A stretch of 64,000 bases of DNA from Kribbella pittospori (GCF_004331465.1 NZ_SJKB01000001.1:1344610-1408609); one strand, 5' to 3'; positions 15,720 to 24,928 are shown, counted from the first letter of the stretch. A program made the numbers and translations. Notes: generated by a model not told the origin, from the sequence alone.

Positions 15720-17404
15720 TGGCCACCTCGCTCGTTGAGCTCCGCGTTCTCGACGGCGCCAACCTCTATTTCAGTCGTGCCGCGATCAAGCTGACGCTTG
15801 ACGTCTCCGCGTTGGTCGACGCACCCGCGCCGGCGGCGAAGGCGTATGGGCAGGCCATCGGGCTGGGTACCACCCGGCCCGGGCGGATCGGGTCCGGGTT
15901 CCGGCAGCGGTTCGCGATTCGCATCGCGGGGCACGTCGTACGACGGATCGCGCGGGAGGCCGGGATCGGCCGGATCGGCGTCCGGGTCCGCGCGGAGTCC
16001 GACGTACGCCGGCTGGTCGTGGCGTTCCCGTGGGCACATGAGGAGCGGGCGCGGGCGCTCGGGGCCGCGATCGTCGAGGTGCTGGACGCGTTCGGCGCCG
16101 ACGATCTGACCGAGCTGATCGCGACGGTCGGCGACCGGGTCCGCAACGAGCCGCCCGGCAACCCGCCGCCGACGATCCGGCCCAAGGTGCCGGTGGTCGC
16201 AGTCACCGGGACGAACGGGAAGACCACGACCTCGCGGATGATCGCGCACATCGGCCGCGCGGCCGGTCTGCACGTCGGCTGGTCCAGCACCGACGGCGTC
16301 TACTTCGACGGCAAGCTGGTGAAGTACGGCGACTTCTCCGGGCCGAGCGGCGCCGGACAGGTGTTGTCCCAGCCGGGTATCCAGCTCGCGGTCACCGAGA
16401 CGGCCCGTGGCGGAATCCTGCGCCGCGGGGTCGGCGTGGCCTCGAACGACGTCTCGGTCGTCACCAACGTGACTGCGGATCATCTCGGCCTGGGCGGGAT
16501 CGACACGGTCGACCAGTTGGCCGAGGTGAAGGCGGTCATCACCCAGATCACCAAGCCCCGCGGCTGGTGTGTGGTGAACGGCGACGACCCGCGGACCTTC
16601 GCGATGCGGCTCGGCTCGCCCGCCAAGTGCTGGGTGTTCTCCCGCGACCCCGACTCGCCGTCGATCCGGACCGTGCTCGACGAGGGCGGCCGGGCGACGA
16701 CCGTACTGGACGGGTTCATCACCGTGCTCGACCAGGCGGCCGATCCGGAGCCGTTGCTGAAGGTCGTCGACGTACCGATGACGTTGTCCGGCCTGTCGCA
16801 TTACAACGTCGAGAACGCGCTGGCCGCGGCCTCGGCGGCGTTCGGCCTCGGGCTGCCGCGGGCCGCCGTGATCGAAGGGCTGAGCACGTTCGCGCCCAAC
16901 GAGAACAATCCCGGCCGGATGAACATGTACTCGCTGCGCGACTTCACCGTCGTGATCGACCTCGCCCACAACGAGGCCGGCCTGGAGGCGCTGCTCGAGA
17001 TCATGAACGGCGTCCGTCGGCCGGGCGGACGGCTGCTGCTGGCGCTTGGTTCGCCGGGGGACCGGGCCGACGACATGGTCGCCGCTCTCGGCGCCATCGG
17101 GGCCCGAGGGGCGGACCGGGTGATGATCGGGCACAAGACCGACTACCTCCGCGGACGGCCGCCGGAGGAGCTGGAGGCGGTGTTCCGCGAGGGCACCGCG
17201 TCGGTCGGCGTGGACGACGTACCGGCGTACCCGACCGAGCTGGCAGCGGCGCAGGCGCTGGTCGCCGAGGCGGAGACCGGGGATGTGGTCGCGGTGATGT
17301 CTCTGCAGGATCGGGCGAGTCTTGACGCCTGGTTGCGGTCCGAGGGGGCTACCGTCGACACACCGGAGACCTTGAGAGCCAAGGTCGAGAGAGCCCAGCG
17401 CTAG
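15719..17404 (+). CDS. CphA-like Mur ligase lacking the ATP-grasp domain
   Basis: 561 aa, GTG start overlapping fabI by 1 bp. Residues ~160-560 form a Mur-ligase core: P-loop VAVTGTNGKTTTSRM, TETARGGILRRGVG, NVTADHLGLGG, NGDDPRTF and VIDLAHNEAGLEAL. These match the second (Arg-adding, M) domain of the complete CphA at 22.1-24.9 kb nearly motif for motif. The N-terminal ~150 residues (ELRVLDGANLYFSRAAIKL) also resemble the CphA N-domain opening (ETRVYRGPNVWSYDPAIHL), but the ATP-grasp Asp-ligase module between them is missing. It should therefore be an ATP-dependent ligase acting on a carboxylate; its substrate is unknown. Confidence 0.85.
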   Translation: MATSLVELRVLDGANLYFSRAAIKLTLDVSALVDAPAPAAKAYGQAIGLGTTRPGRIGSGFRQRFAIRIAGHVVRRIAREAGIGRIGVRVRAESDVRRLVVAFPWAHEERARALGAAIVEVLDAFGADDLTELIATVGDRVRNEPPGNPPPTIRPKVPVVAVTGTNGKTTTSRMIAHIGRAAGLHVGWSSTDGVYFDGKLVKYGDFSGPSGAGQVLSQPGIQLAVTETARGGILRRGVGVASNDVSVVTNVTADHLGLGGIDTVDQLAEVKAVITQITKPRGWCVVNGDDPRTFAMRLGSPAKCWVFSRDPDSPSIRTVLDEGGRATTVLDGFITVLDQAADPEPLLKVVDVPMTLSGLSHYNVENALAAASAAFGLGLPRAAVIEGLSTFAPNENNPGRMNMYSLRDFTVVIDLAHNEAGLEALLEIMNGVRRPGGRLLLALGSPGDRADDMVAALGAIGARGADRVMIGHKTDYLRGRPPEELEAVFREGTASVGVDDVPAYPTELAAAQALVAEAETGDVVAVMSLQDRASLDAWLRSEGATVDTPETLRAKVERAQR

Positions 17405-17439
17405 CCCCTCCGCCGCGGTTGGGGCGGGAACGGGGTGTC

Positions 17440-18297
17440 ATGCGCTACCTGTGGTCGATCCCGGCAGCCGTGGTCGCCTGGTTCGTGGCCGGCTTCTCCG
17501 CGACGTACCTGAAGGGTCTGCCGGAGGGTACGACGATGTTCGTGCCGCCGCGGGTGGACCTGCTGGTGCTGGGCGGGTTCGCCGGTGGAGTGCTGGCCGG
17601 GTTGCTGGTCACGCGGGTGCGCATCACCGTGCCGCTGGTGGTGGCTGTCGGCGCCGGCATGTGGTGGCTGACGGGCAACGACTGGTCGGATCGGTCGCAG
17701 TTGACCACGTTGCTGGTGGCAACCGCTGTCGGCGGGCTGTTCGGTGCCCTGGGCACCAGGAGTTCGGTGATTGCCGCCTTCGCTCTCGCCCTGCCGATCG
17801 CGTGGTACGCGTTGCGGCCGGCGAACCAGTTGGACGAGTGGCGCTGGCTCTGGCAACTGAACGGCCTGCTCGTGGCGGTCGGGCTGGCCCTTGTTCTGTA
17901 CGTCGCCTGCTGGCGGCGCGGCTGGCGATCGGCGTACTTCTGGGTGCCGTTGGCCGGCTTCTACCTGGCCTCGTTCGGCATCGTGAACGCGATCCGGGTC
18001 GTCGATCGGGCACCGGCCGCACAGTCCGCCAACGACACCGCGGACGCCGCCACCGACGCGTTCTTCCAGTCCTGCGAACCGATCCTGCGCGAGTACGGCG
18101 TTTGGCTGGTGCTCGCCGTACTCCTGGCGATCCCGATGGTGGTCCTCAAGCTCCGCGCCCTGCCGCCGCCTCCGCCACCACCGGACCCGTACGCCGACAG
18201 GTCCAACGACGCCGTCCTGTCCGACGACCTCGACTGGATCGACCGGGACGAACCCCGTCGCCGCCTCCTCGCCCGCCGCCAAGAACCAGCCTCCTGA
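17440..18297 (+). CDS. Polytopic membrane protein of unknown function
   Basis: 285 aa from ATG. Six or seven hydrophobic segments (first YLWSIPAAVVAWFVAGFSATYL) span residues ~5-230; a Pro run (PPPPPPP) then a charged cytosolic tail (DDLDWIDRDEPRRR) end the protein. I recognise no family. It starts 35 bp after the Mur-ligase-like gene on the same strand, so it may be the last gene of the fabG operon. Confidence 0.75.
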   Translation: MRYLWSIPAAVVAWFVAGFSATYLKGLPEGTTMFVPPRVDLLVLGGFAGGVLAGLLVTRVRITVPLVVAVGAGMWWLTGNDWSDRSQLTTLLVATAVGGLFGALGTRSSVIAAFALALPIAWYALRPANQLDEWRWLWQLNGLLVAVGLALVLYVACWRRGWRSAYFWVPLAGFYLASFGIVNAIRVVDRAPAAQSANDTADAATDAFFQSCEPILREYGVWLVLAVLLAIPMVVLKLRALPPPPPPPDPYADRSNDAVLSDDLDWIDRDEPRRRLLARRQEPAS

Positions 18298-18323
18298 GCT
18301 TCTGCGCGGGTTGGCTGACTGGG

Positions 18324-18353
18324 TGGGGAGGAGAGTGTGTTGGCTCCTCCCCA
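18324..18353. terminator. Bidirectional terminator between convergent genes
   Basis: A perfect 10-bp stem (TGGGGAGGAG 18324-18333 / CTCCTCCCCA 18344-18353) with a 10-nt loop lies between a plus-strand and a minus-strand stop codon; an outer GCTGAC/GTCAGC pair can extend it. Confidence 0.65.
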
Positions 18354-18360
18354 CGTGCCG

Positions 18361-19152
18361 TCAGCTGATCGGGTGACCGGTGGCGTTCAGGGGTTGGACT
18401 GAGGTGATTTTGAGGTCGCGGTGGGGGATGACGATCGCGAAGAACCGGAGGGTGTCGGTGGCCGGGGTGGCGACGGCGTTGGTCGTGTAGGTCTGGCCGC
18501 CGGCAACGATCCGCACCTTCCGGGCGCCGATAGGTGCTGAGCCCATCACCAGCGTGGCGTCGATCTTCTGACTGTTCTTCTCCTTGCTGTGGCCCTGAAC
18601 CACCCAGTGCGTGCCGTTCTGCGGCGGGTCGAAGCAGATCAGCGGGCGGCCGAAGCTGACCGCCGGCCCCTCGTCGGTGACCAGGCACCCTTCGCGGGAG
18701 TAGACCAGGACCGCCCACGACTCGGTCGGGATGGTGCCCTTGGCGACGTAGTACGCGTGCGGCCGGTAGGCGTTCGCGTCCGGCATCTTGGTGAACCGCT
18801 CCGCCGACCACGGCGCCGGCAGGATCTTCTTGTGGTCGCCGACTGGGGCTGTCGGGCTGGTGATCGTGCTTGGCAACAGCGGCGTACTCGGCTGGACCGT
18901 GCTGGGCTGGACCGAGGCCGGCGACGGAGCACCGAAACCGGCGACGGCAGGTTCGGTCGGCCGCATCGAGTTCAGCAGAGGGCCGGCGGCGAGGGCGGCG
19001 GCTGTCACGCCGGCCACAGTCAGGACGGCGGCTGCCCCGCGACGGCGACGACGGCGGCGCTTGATGCGGAGCCGGATCGGGGCCGCCGGGTCTGCCGGCT
19101 CGGGTCGGTCGTCGGTCAGTACGGCGAGCTTCGTGGTCAGGTCGTCGGTCAT
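18361..19152 (-). CDS. Single-pass membrane protein coupled to SigE-family sigma factor
   Basis: 263 aa. A cytosolic N-terminus with a very basic cluster (RIKRRRRRRRG) precedes one transmembrane helix (~residues 38-58), then a Ser/Thr/Pro-rich linker and a C-terminal extracytoplasmic domain with two Cys (REGCLVTDEGP, RPLICFDPP). Its ATG overlaps the sigma gene stop by 4 bp. Position and topology suggest a sensor or anti-sigma-like partner, but no ZAS-type anti-sigma motif is visible, so this is inference. Confidence 0.75.
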   Translation of the reverse strand: MTDDLTTKLAVLTDDRPEPADPAAPIRLRIKRRRRRRRGAAAVLTVAGVTAAALAAGPLLNSMRPTEPAVAGFGAPSPASVQPSTVQPSTPLLPSTITSPTAPVGDHKKILPAPWSAERFTKMPDANAYRPHAYYVAKGTIPTESWAVLVYSREGCLVTDEGPAVSFGRPLICFDPPQNGTHWVVQGHSKEKNSQKIDATLVMGSAPIGARKVRIVAGGQTYTTNAVATPATDTLRFFAIVIPHRDLKITSVQPLNATGHPIS

Positions 19153-19682
19153 GCGATCCCCCTTCCGGCCAGGTCGGCCAGTGCGTCAGATGTCGCGAAA
19201 TGGATGTCGGTGCGGAGCGCGTCCAGGCCGCGCCGGGTGTGCTGTTTCACTGCGCCGACCGAGCAGCCGAGGAGGTCGGCGACGGAGCGCTCGGACAGGT
19301 CCTCGGCGTACCGCAGGTAGACGGCGGCACGTTGCCGCGGGCTCAGCCGGGCCATCGCGGCGCGCAGCGCGAGCCGCTCGTCCACCTGGGCCGTGTCCGC
19401 GCCGACCGCGGTGTCAGGTGGCGTCTCCGTAGGCCGCTCGCCGATCCAGCGCCGGCGCCGGCCGGACAGGAACGTGGTGGTGACGATCTTCCGCAGGTAA
19501 GCCTCGGGGTTCCCACCGCTCACCTTGCGCCAGTGGAACCACAGCTTGGTGAACGCCTCCTGGGCGAGATCCTCGGCCTGCTGGTGGTCCAGCGTCAGCG
19601 CGTACGCCAGTCGCGCGGTGGCTGTCCACCGCGCCCGCACAAAAGCATCGAAGTCGTCATTCGGCTCAACTCTCATCGGCAT
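19149..19682 (-). CDS. SigE-family ECF RNA polymerase sigma factor
   Basis: 177 aa. Region 2 (AYALTLDHQQAEDLAQEAFTKLW) and region 4 (LSPRQRAAVYLRYAEDLSERSVADLL, then GCSVGAVKQHTRRGL) are clear. This is the Streptomyces-type SigE-family group of small ECF factors. Two ATGs, 19682 and 19676, are possible; the sequence GAGGAGGTGAGGAAAGG favours 19682. It is cotranscribed with the membrane protein downstream. Confidence 0.92.
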   Translation of the reverse strand: MPMRVEPNDDFDAFVRARWTATARLAYALTLDHQQAEDLAQEAFTKLWFHWRKVSGGNPEAYLRKIVTTTFLSGRRRRWIGERPTETPPDTAVGADTAQVDERLALRAAMARLSPRQRAAVYLRYAEDLSERSVADLLGCSVGAVKQHTRRGLDALRTDIHFATSDALADLAGRGIA

Positions 19683-19732
19683 CCTTTCCTCACCTCCTCT
19701 GAACGCCGTCGCCAGCGTTGCAGGGTGACAGG

Positions 19733-20908
19733 TCAGGTGAGGAGGTTCTGGGCGAGCCAGGTGCCGGGCTGGAAGCCGGGTGGGAGGGCGAAGACGGCCG
19801 AGCCGATGGTGGTGGTCCACTCGTTGAGGGCGTCGGCCGCGTCGAGGCGGGCGAGGAGTGGGAGGAATTGGGCGGCGATGTCGGCCTGGTGGCTGAGGAA
19901 GATCAGCCCGGATTCACGGGTTGGGCCGGTGTCCTGGACGTAGTTGAGGCCCTTGCGGAAGATCCGGCGGCCGTCGTTCTCGGAGTGGTGGGAGAGACGG
20001 GCGTGCGCGTTCTCCGCGATCACCAGGCGGCCGTCGGCGTCCCGGGCTTCGAGATCGAGTTCGTCGTGCTCGGCCGCGCCGGTCAGCGGTGCGCCGGTGG
20101 AGAGCTTGCGACCGATGGCGCGTTCCTGCTCCGAGCGGGTCAGCTCGTCCCAGGTGTCGAGGTTCAGCCGGATCCGGCGTACGACGAGCGTCGTACCACC
20201 GCGGAACCAGTCTGGGCCGTCCGACGACCACACGGTGGTGTCGAACTCCGGCGTACCGACGGTTGGATTGCCGGTGCCGTCGACCTGACCGAAGAGGTTC
20301 CGGCCGGTGACGAGTTGGCCGTCGGATCCGGTGCCGTTCCAGAAGCCGGTCTGGCGCCAGGCGGGGGTGGCGAACGGTTGTGCGTCCGCGACTAAGCGAC
20401 GCACGGCGTGTACGACGCTGACCGGGTCGTCGGCGCCGACCATGATCAGCAGATCGCCGCCCGACCACGCCGGGTCGAGCCGGTCGTGCCTCATCACCGG
20501 CAGATCGTCCAGCCCGGGCGGCCTCTCACCCGTCAACTCGAACACCCGCGGCCCGAACCCGACCGTCGTCGTCAACGCGACGTTCCCGATCGCCAACTCC
20601 GGCGCGGTGTCACCAGGTGCAGCCCGTCCATTGGCCAAAGCAACGATGTCCCCGGTCCACAACCGCATCAACCGCCCGAGCCCCGCCTTGTCCACACCCG
20701 GTCGCAGGTTGAACGCCACCAACTCAGCATGCCGAGGAGAAGCAGCCGCGATCCCCGGCTGATGCTCCCCATACGGCCCGACCCCACGACCAACAACCTC
20801 AGTTCCACTGTCCTTGCCCAAAGCAACCACACCACCAGCCACAGCCGCACCCGCCGCGGTCGCGCCGGCGTACCCGAACAGCTGTCGTCGTGAAGGTCTG
20901 CCGCTCAC
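19733..20908 (-). CDS. Tat-exported DyP-type heme peroxidase (DtpA/EfeB-like)
   Basis: 391 aa. A twin-arginine signal (SRRQLFGYAGATAAGAAVAGG) leads into a ferredoxin-like DyP fold; VDGTGNP carries the distal catalytic Asp and ENAHARLSHH the proximal heme His. Such enzymes use H2O2 to oxidise bulky substrates outside the cell. Its ATG overlaps the stop of the copper-chaperone gene by 4 bp. In Streptomyces lividans, DtpA is genetically linked to the copper chaperone ECuC and the GlxA radical-copper oxidase pathway; this pairing suggests a similar role. Confidence 0.93.
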   Translation of the reverse strand: MSGRPSRRQLFGYAGATAAGAAVAGGVVALGKDSGTEVVGRGVGPYGEHQPGIAAASPRHAELVAFNLRPGVDKAGLGRLMRLWTGDIVALANGRAAPGDTAPELAIGNVALTTTVGFGPRVFELTGERPPGLDDLPVMRHDRLDPAWSGGDLLIMVGADDPVSVVHAVRRLVADAQPFATPAWRQTGFWNGTGSDGQLVTGRNLFGQVDGTGNPTVGTPEFDTTVWSSDGPDWFRGGTTLVVRRIRLNLDTWDELTRSEQERAIGRKLSTGAPLTGAAEHDELDLEARDADGRLVIAENAHARLSHHSENDGRRIFRKGLNYVQDTGPTRESGLIFLSHQADIAAQFLPLLARLDAADALNEWTTTIGSAVFALPPGFQPGTWLAQNLLT

Positions 20909-21417
20909 TTGGTTGCCGGGTGGTAGTGCTCTTGTTCTTCGGTAAAGGGTTTTACGGGGACTGTGAGGTCGTGGGTGGTGTTGTCGGAGAAGGTGAGGGT
21001 GAGGGGGACCTCGTCGCCGGGTTTGAGGGGTTGTTTGAGGCCCATCAACATGATGTGGTCGCCGCCGGGGGAGAGGTGGGTGTGGGAGGTGGCGGGAACG
21101 GTGATGCCGCCGGGCTTCTCCTGCATGATCATCTTGCCGTCCTTCGACGCAATCTCATGCAGTTGGACCACGCCGGCAACTGGAGAAGTTGCCGAGGTCA
21201 ACTTGATGTCGGTGTTGCCTGGGTTGGTCAGCGACATGAAGGCGGCCGTCATCGTGGTGTCCTTGGCGCCCGTGGTCGCACGCACCCAGGCGTCCTCGAC
21301 CAGCACACTCGGCGTACTCACCGCCGCCGCCTCCTGGACGGGAGCGGGCGATCCGCAGGAGGACAGCAGCACGGGGAGGGCGACAGCCATAGTGGCCGCC
21401 AGCAACTTCATCTTCAC
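20905..21417 (-). CDS. PCu(A)C-family periplasmic copper chaperone lipoprotein
   Basis: 170 aa. A lipoprotein signal with lipobox LLSSC precedes a cupredoxin-like domain with the PCu(A)C copper ligands LHE..KMIM..HTHLSPGGDHIMLMGL (His/Met pattern) and a His-containing tail EEQEHYHP. It should carry Cu(I) at the outer membrane face. First gene of the two-gene unit with the DyP peroxidase. The GTG start given is two codons upstream of an ATG (21411) that could also be used. Confidence 0.92.
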   Translation of the reverse strand: MKMKLLAATMAVALPVLLSSCGSPAPVQEAAAVSTPSVLVEDAWVRATTGAKDTTMTAAFMSLTNPGNTDIKLTSATSPVAGVVQLHEIASKDGKMIMQEKPGGITVPATSHTHLSPGGDHIMLMGLKQPLKPGDEVPLTLTFSDNTTHDLTVPVKPFTEEQEHYHPATK

Positions 21418-21439
21418 GGACAGCCAACGACCGCCACAC

Positions 21440-22124
21440 TCAGTGAGTTCCGAGGACGTCGCGCATCGCCTCGACGTTCCCGAGCCGATGGGTTGTGTCC
21501 GGCAACAAGTACGACCCCTCGGTCCACTCGTTCCAAGCGTTCACGGTGATCACCGGAAACCGCGGCTTCCACCGCTCGACGAACTCGCGTACCGCTCGTA
21601 CTCCGCGAACGCCGACTCCCGCAGCTCAGCCACTGACGCCTCAGGAAAGGAAGATCCGCCGACGTCGTGGTGATGCACCCAGACGTACGACGTACCCGAG
21701 TCGAACCCGAGCGCGCGCACCCAATCGACCACCAGCGGCGACTCGGCCGACGTCGGAATCACCGCGGAGCTCCACAACACCGCATCCAGATGCAGCCCCG
21801 GAAACCCAGCAGCCAGCACCCGCGCCCGAAACCAGTCGATCGCGTCCCGCGCCGCCCCGACCCCACCGAGCCCGTCGATGAAGTTCGCCAGGTCGTACAC
21901 CGTGAACCACGGCCGGCCGTCGACCGTCAGATAGTTCGGCCGCGAGAAATACCGCTCTCATCCCGATACCCCAGCATCGGCACCTGCGGCTGCCGATGGC
22001 TCTCGAACCGAGGCCGAGCCGCCTTCAGCAACTCCCACTCGGTCCACCCGTCACCGAACCACGCGACGTTGCGGGGATCCCGATGCCAAACCGGGAAGTA
22101 GTACGCCAGAACGGTCGGCCTCAC
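21440..22124 (-). pseudogene. Decayed GH99-like / WbsX-type glycoside protein
   Basis: Three pieces of one protein are readable. From GTG 22124: LAYYFPVWHRDPRN, WTEWELLKAARPRF. After a junction near 21955, in another frame: RYFSRPNYLTVDGRPWF and VYDLANFIDGLGG. After a frameshift near 21595: FVERWKPRFPVITVNAWNEW, ending in a TGA at 21440-21442. About 100 residues of the middle are missing at the first junction. The intact family has ~350-370 aa and processes or makes surface polysaccharide. The start overlaps the cphA stop by 4 bp, so it was once coupled to that operon. Confidence 0.8.
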
Positions 22125-24922
22125 TCCATCCCAGCCTCGGTCTCCTCATCCGGCTGCACGAAGTCGGGGTCGCCGCCCTCGTCGCCCGACCGCGCACCGG
22201 CCTGGGCCAGGTGCGAGACGGACTCGAGCTCGGCCAGCACGGTCTGATGCTGATCCACGCACAGGACGACGAGATCGCCGGGGTTGGATCGGCTCAGCGC
22301 GTGCCGGATCGCGGCGAGTTCGTCCAGCACGATGTCGATCTGCCGGCAGCGCGCGCCGTTCTCCATCGCCCGCCGTACGCCGGCCTCGACCAGCGCGGCG
22401 GACTCGCCGCGCTTGCGACCCCGCAGCCGTGCATCCTCGCGGACGATCACCACGTCGAAGTGCTGCGCCGCGACCTCACCCAGCTCGCGGATGTCGTCGT
22501 CGCGCCGGTCGCCCGCGGTCGCGACCACACCGATCCGCGACGGACGGCCGAGCTCGGACGACGCGTTCAGGCTTTCGCCGAGCCGGTCGACGAAGTCGCC
22601 GAGCATCCGCATCGCGGGTGCGTTGTGGCAGTAGTCGACGATCACTGTGCGCCCGTCGACGTCGATCTCGTTCAGCCGCCCGGGGGACAGATAGTACGAC
22701 GTGTTGAACGTGCGCAGACCCTGCCGGATGTCGTGCAGCGGCGCCCCGGCCGCGAACGCCGCAGCCGCAGCGGCCATCGCGTTCTGCACGTTCATCATCG
22801 CCCGCCCGCCGAACGTTGCCGGGAGCAAGTGTGTCCACGCCAGCTGCATCGACCGCCGGCCGTGTTTGACCACGATCATGTCGCCCAACTCGGACCGCTC
22901 CAGCACGACCGCCCGGCCACCCCGGCGGCAATGCCCCTCGATGTAGTCGCGCACCTCGCTGCCCGGCTCGGCCATGCTGAACCACACCACCTGCCCGGAA
23001 CACTTCCGCCGCATCTTCCGCACCAACGGGTCGTCGGCGTTCAGTACGGCGTACCCGGTCCGCGGCACGGCCTCCACGAGGACAGCCTTCACGTCCGCAA
23101 GCTGCTCAAGCGTGTCGACACCACGCATCCCCAGGTGGTCCGGCTGGATGTTGAGTACGACGGCGACGTCATTGCGCTCGTACCCGAGCCCCTCGCGCAG
23201 GATCCCGCCGCGCGCCACCTCGAACACTGCGAAGTCGACCCGAGGATTCTGCAGCACCATCCGGGCGGACTTCGGCCCGGACGCGTCGGAACGGATCACC
23301 AGCCGCTCGTCGATCACGATGCCATCGGTCGACGTCATCCCGACCTTGCGGCCCATTCCCTTGAAGACGTGGCTGATCATCCGTGCGGTGGTGGTCTTGC
23401 CGTTCGTCCCGGTCACCGCGACGATCGGGATCCGGCTGGTCGCGCCGGGCGGGAACAGCATGTCGACGACCGGCTTGGCGATGTACTGCGGTTCGCCGAT
23501 CGTCGGGTTGGTGTGCATCCGGAACCCGGGCGCCGCGTTCACCTCGCAGATCGCCCCGCCGGTCTCGCGCACCGGCTGGGTGATGTCGGGGCAGATGAAG
23601 TCGATGCCGGCGATGTCGAGCCCGATCATCCGGGCCGCCTCCTCGGCGATCTCGACGTTCTCCGGGTGCGCCTCGAAGGTCCGGTCGATCGAGATCCCGC
23701 CGGTGGACATGTTGCCGGTCAGCGTGAGCTTCACCATCTCGTCTTCGGGCGGTACGTCGTCCAGCTCGAAACCCTGGCTCCGGACGAGTTCACGCGCCGC
23801 CGCGTTCACGGTGATCCGGGTCAGGATCTTCTCGTGCCCGACCCCGCGCCGCGGGTCGGCGTTGGTGATGTCGACCAGCTCCGCGACGGTGTGGATGCCG
23901 TCGCCGACCACGTGCGCGGGCACGCGTTCGGCGATCGCCTCCATCCGGCCGTTGATGATCAGGCAGCGGTAGTCCTTGCCGGTGACGAAGTTCTCCACGA
24001 TCACCCAGCCGCGGCGGGACTGCTCGGCCGCGATCGGGAACGCCTCCCGCAGTTCGTCCGCGTCCTGCAGGTTCAGGCAGACGCCGCGACCGTGGTTGCC
24101 GTCCAGCGGCTTGCAGACGACCGGGTACCCGATCTTGTGCGCGACCGTCACCGCCTCGTCGACCGTGCGGACCGACTCCGACCGCGGCACCGGCAGACCG
24201 GCCGAGGCGAGCAGTCGAGTGGTCAGGTCCTTGTCGCTGGCGATGTCGACCGCGATGGACCCGGTCTCCGAGGTCATCGTCGCCCGGATCCGCTTGGCAT
24301 GTACGCCCTGGCCGAGCTGGACCAGGCTGGCCTTGTTCAGCCGGATCCACGGGATGTCTCGGGACACCGCCTCGTCCACGATCGCCTGCGTCGACGGGCC
24401 GAACGCGGTCCGCTCGGCCTGCTTGATGAACTTCTCCAGCTCGGTGGTGAAGTCGAAGTCCGACGCCGGCTGCACGAGGTTGTTCACGAACCGGACGGCG
24501 AGTTCACCGGCGGCCAGTCCGACCGCCTCGTCGGCGTACGCGTAGGTGATGTTGTAGCGGCCCGGGAAGCCCTTGACCTGTCGGGTCTTGCCGCGCCGCA
24601 TGTCGTGGCCGGCCTCCTGCTGGAGCTGCAGCGACACGTGCTCGGCGATGTGGCCCAGCCAGGTGCCCTCGTGCAGCCGCTCGATGAAACCGCCGCGGCG
24701 GCCGCGCGAGCAGTGGTGCTGGTCGAGCCGGGGCAGGTACTCCAGCAGCTTCTCGGTCAAGCCGGGGATGGTGTTCGAGGGGAAGTTCTCCAGCGAGCCC
24801 AGGTCCACGACCAGGTGGATGGCCGGGTCGTAGCTCCAGACGTTCGGCCCGCGGTACACGCGGGTCTCGATGATCTTCAGGTCCGGGCTGGGCGCGCCCT
24901 GCGTTGCGGCAGTGTCAGTCAT
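22121..24922 (-). CDS. cphA: Cyanophycin synthetase CphA
   Basis: 933 aa, full length. It has an N-domain (~1-160), an ATP-grasp domain (~220-480, KPLDGNHGRGVCL near 270, CEVNAAPGFRMH) that adds Asp to the backbone, and a Mur-ligase domain (from ~495, VAVTGTNGKTTTARM; EVARGGILREGLG; NIQPDHLGM; DYCHNAPAM) that adds Arg to the side chain. Together they polymerise multi-Arg-poly-Asp, a cytosolic nitrogen store, without ribosomes. It starts 6 bp after cphB. A charged ~30-residue tail ends the protein. Confidence 0.95.
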   Translation of the reverse strand: MTDTAATQGAPSPDLKIIETRVYRGPNVWSYDPAIHLVVDLGSLENFPSNTIPGLTEKLLEYLPRLDQHHCSRGRRGGFIERLHEGTWLGHIAEHVSLQLQQEAGHDMRRGKTRQVKGFPGRYNITYAYADEAVGLAAGELAVRFVNNLVQPASDFDFTTELEKFIKQAERTAFGPSTQAIVDEAVSRDIPWIRLNKASLVQLGQGVHAKRIRATMTSETGSIAVDIASDKDLTTRLLASAGLPVPRSESVRTVDEAVTVAHKIGYPVVCKPLDGNHGRGVCLNLQDADELREAFPIAAEQSRRGWVIVENFVTGKDYRCLIINGRMEAIAERVPAHVVGDGIHTVAELVDITNADPRRGVGHEKILTRITVNAAARELVRSQGFELDDVPPEDEMVKLTLTGNMSTGGISIDRTFEAHPENVEIAEEAARMIGLDIAGIDFICPDITQPVRETGGAICEVNAAPGFRMHTNPTIGEPQYIAKPVVDMLFPPGATSRIPIVAVTGTNGKTTTARMISHVFKGMGRKVGMTSTDGIVIDERLVIRSDASGPKSARMVLQNPRVDFAVFEVARGGILREGLGYERNDVAVVLNIQPDHLGMRGVDTLEQLADVKAVLVEAVPRTGYAVLNADDPLVRKMRRKCSGQVVWFSMAEPGSEVRDYIEGHCRRGGRAVVLERSELGDMIVVKHGRRSMQLAWTHLLPATFGGRAMMNVQNAMAAAAAAFAAGAPLHDIRQGLRTFNTSYYLSPGRLNEIDVDGRTVIVDYCHNAPAMRMLGDFVDRLGESLNASSELGRPSRIGVVATAGDRRDDDIRELGEVAAQHFDVVIVREDARLRGRKRGESAALVEAGVRRAMENGARCRQIDIVLDELAAIRHALSRSNPGDLVVLCVDQHQTVLAELESVSHLAQAGARSGDEGGDPDFVQPDEETEAGME

Positions 24923-24928
24923 TCGGTC

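Noticed and set aside
21641..21961. A 106-codon minus frame in the GH99-like region.
   Set aside because: It is a shadow of the broken gene; the conserved blocks are in the two other frames.
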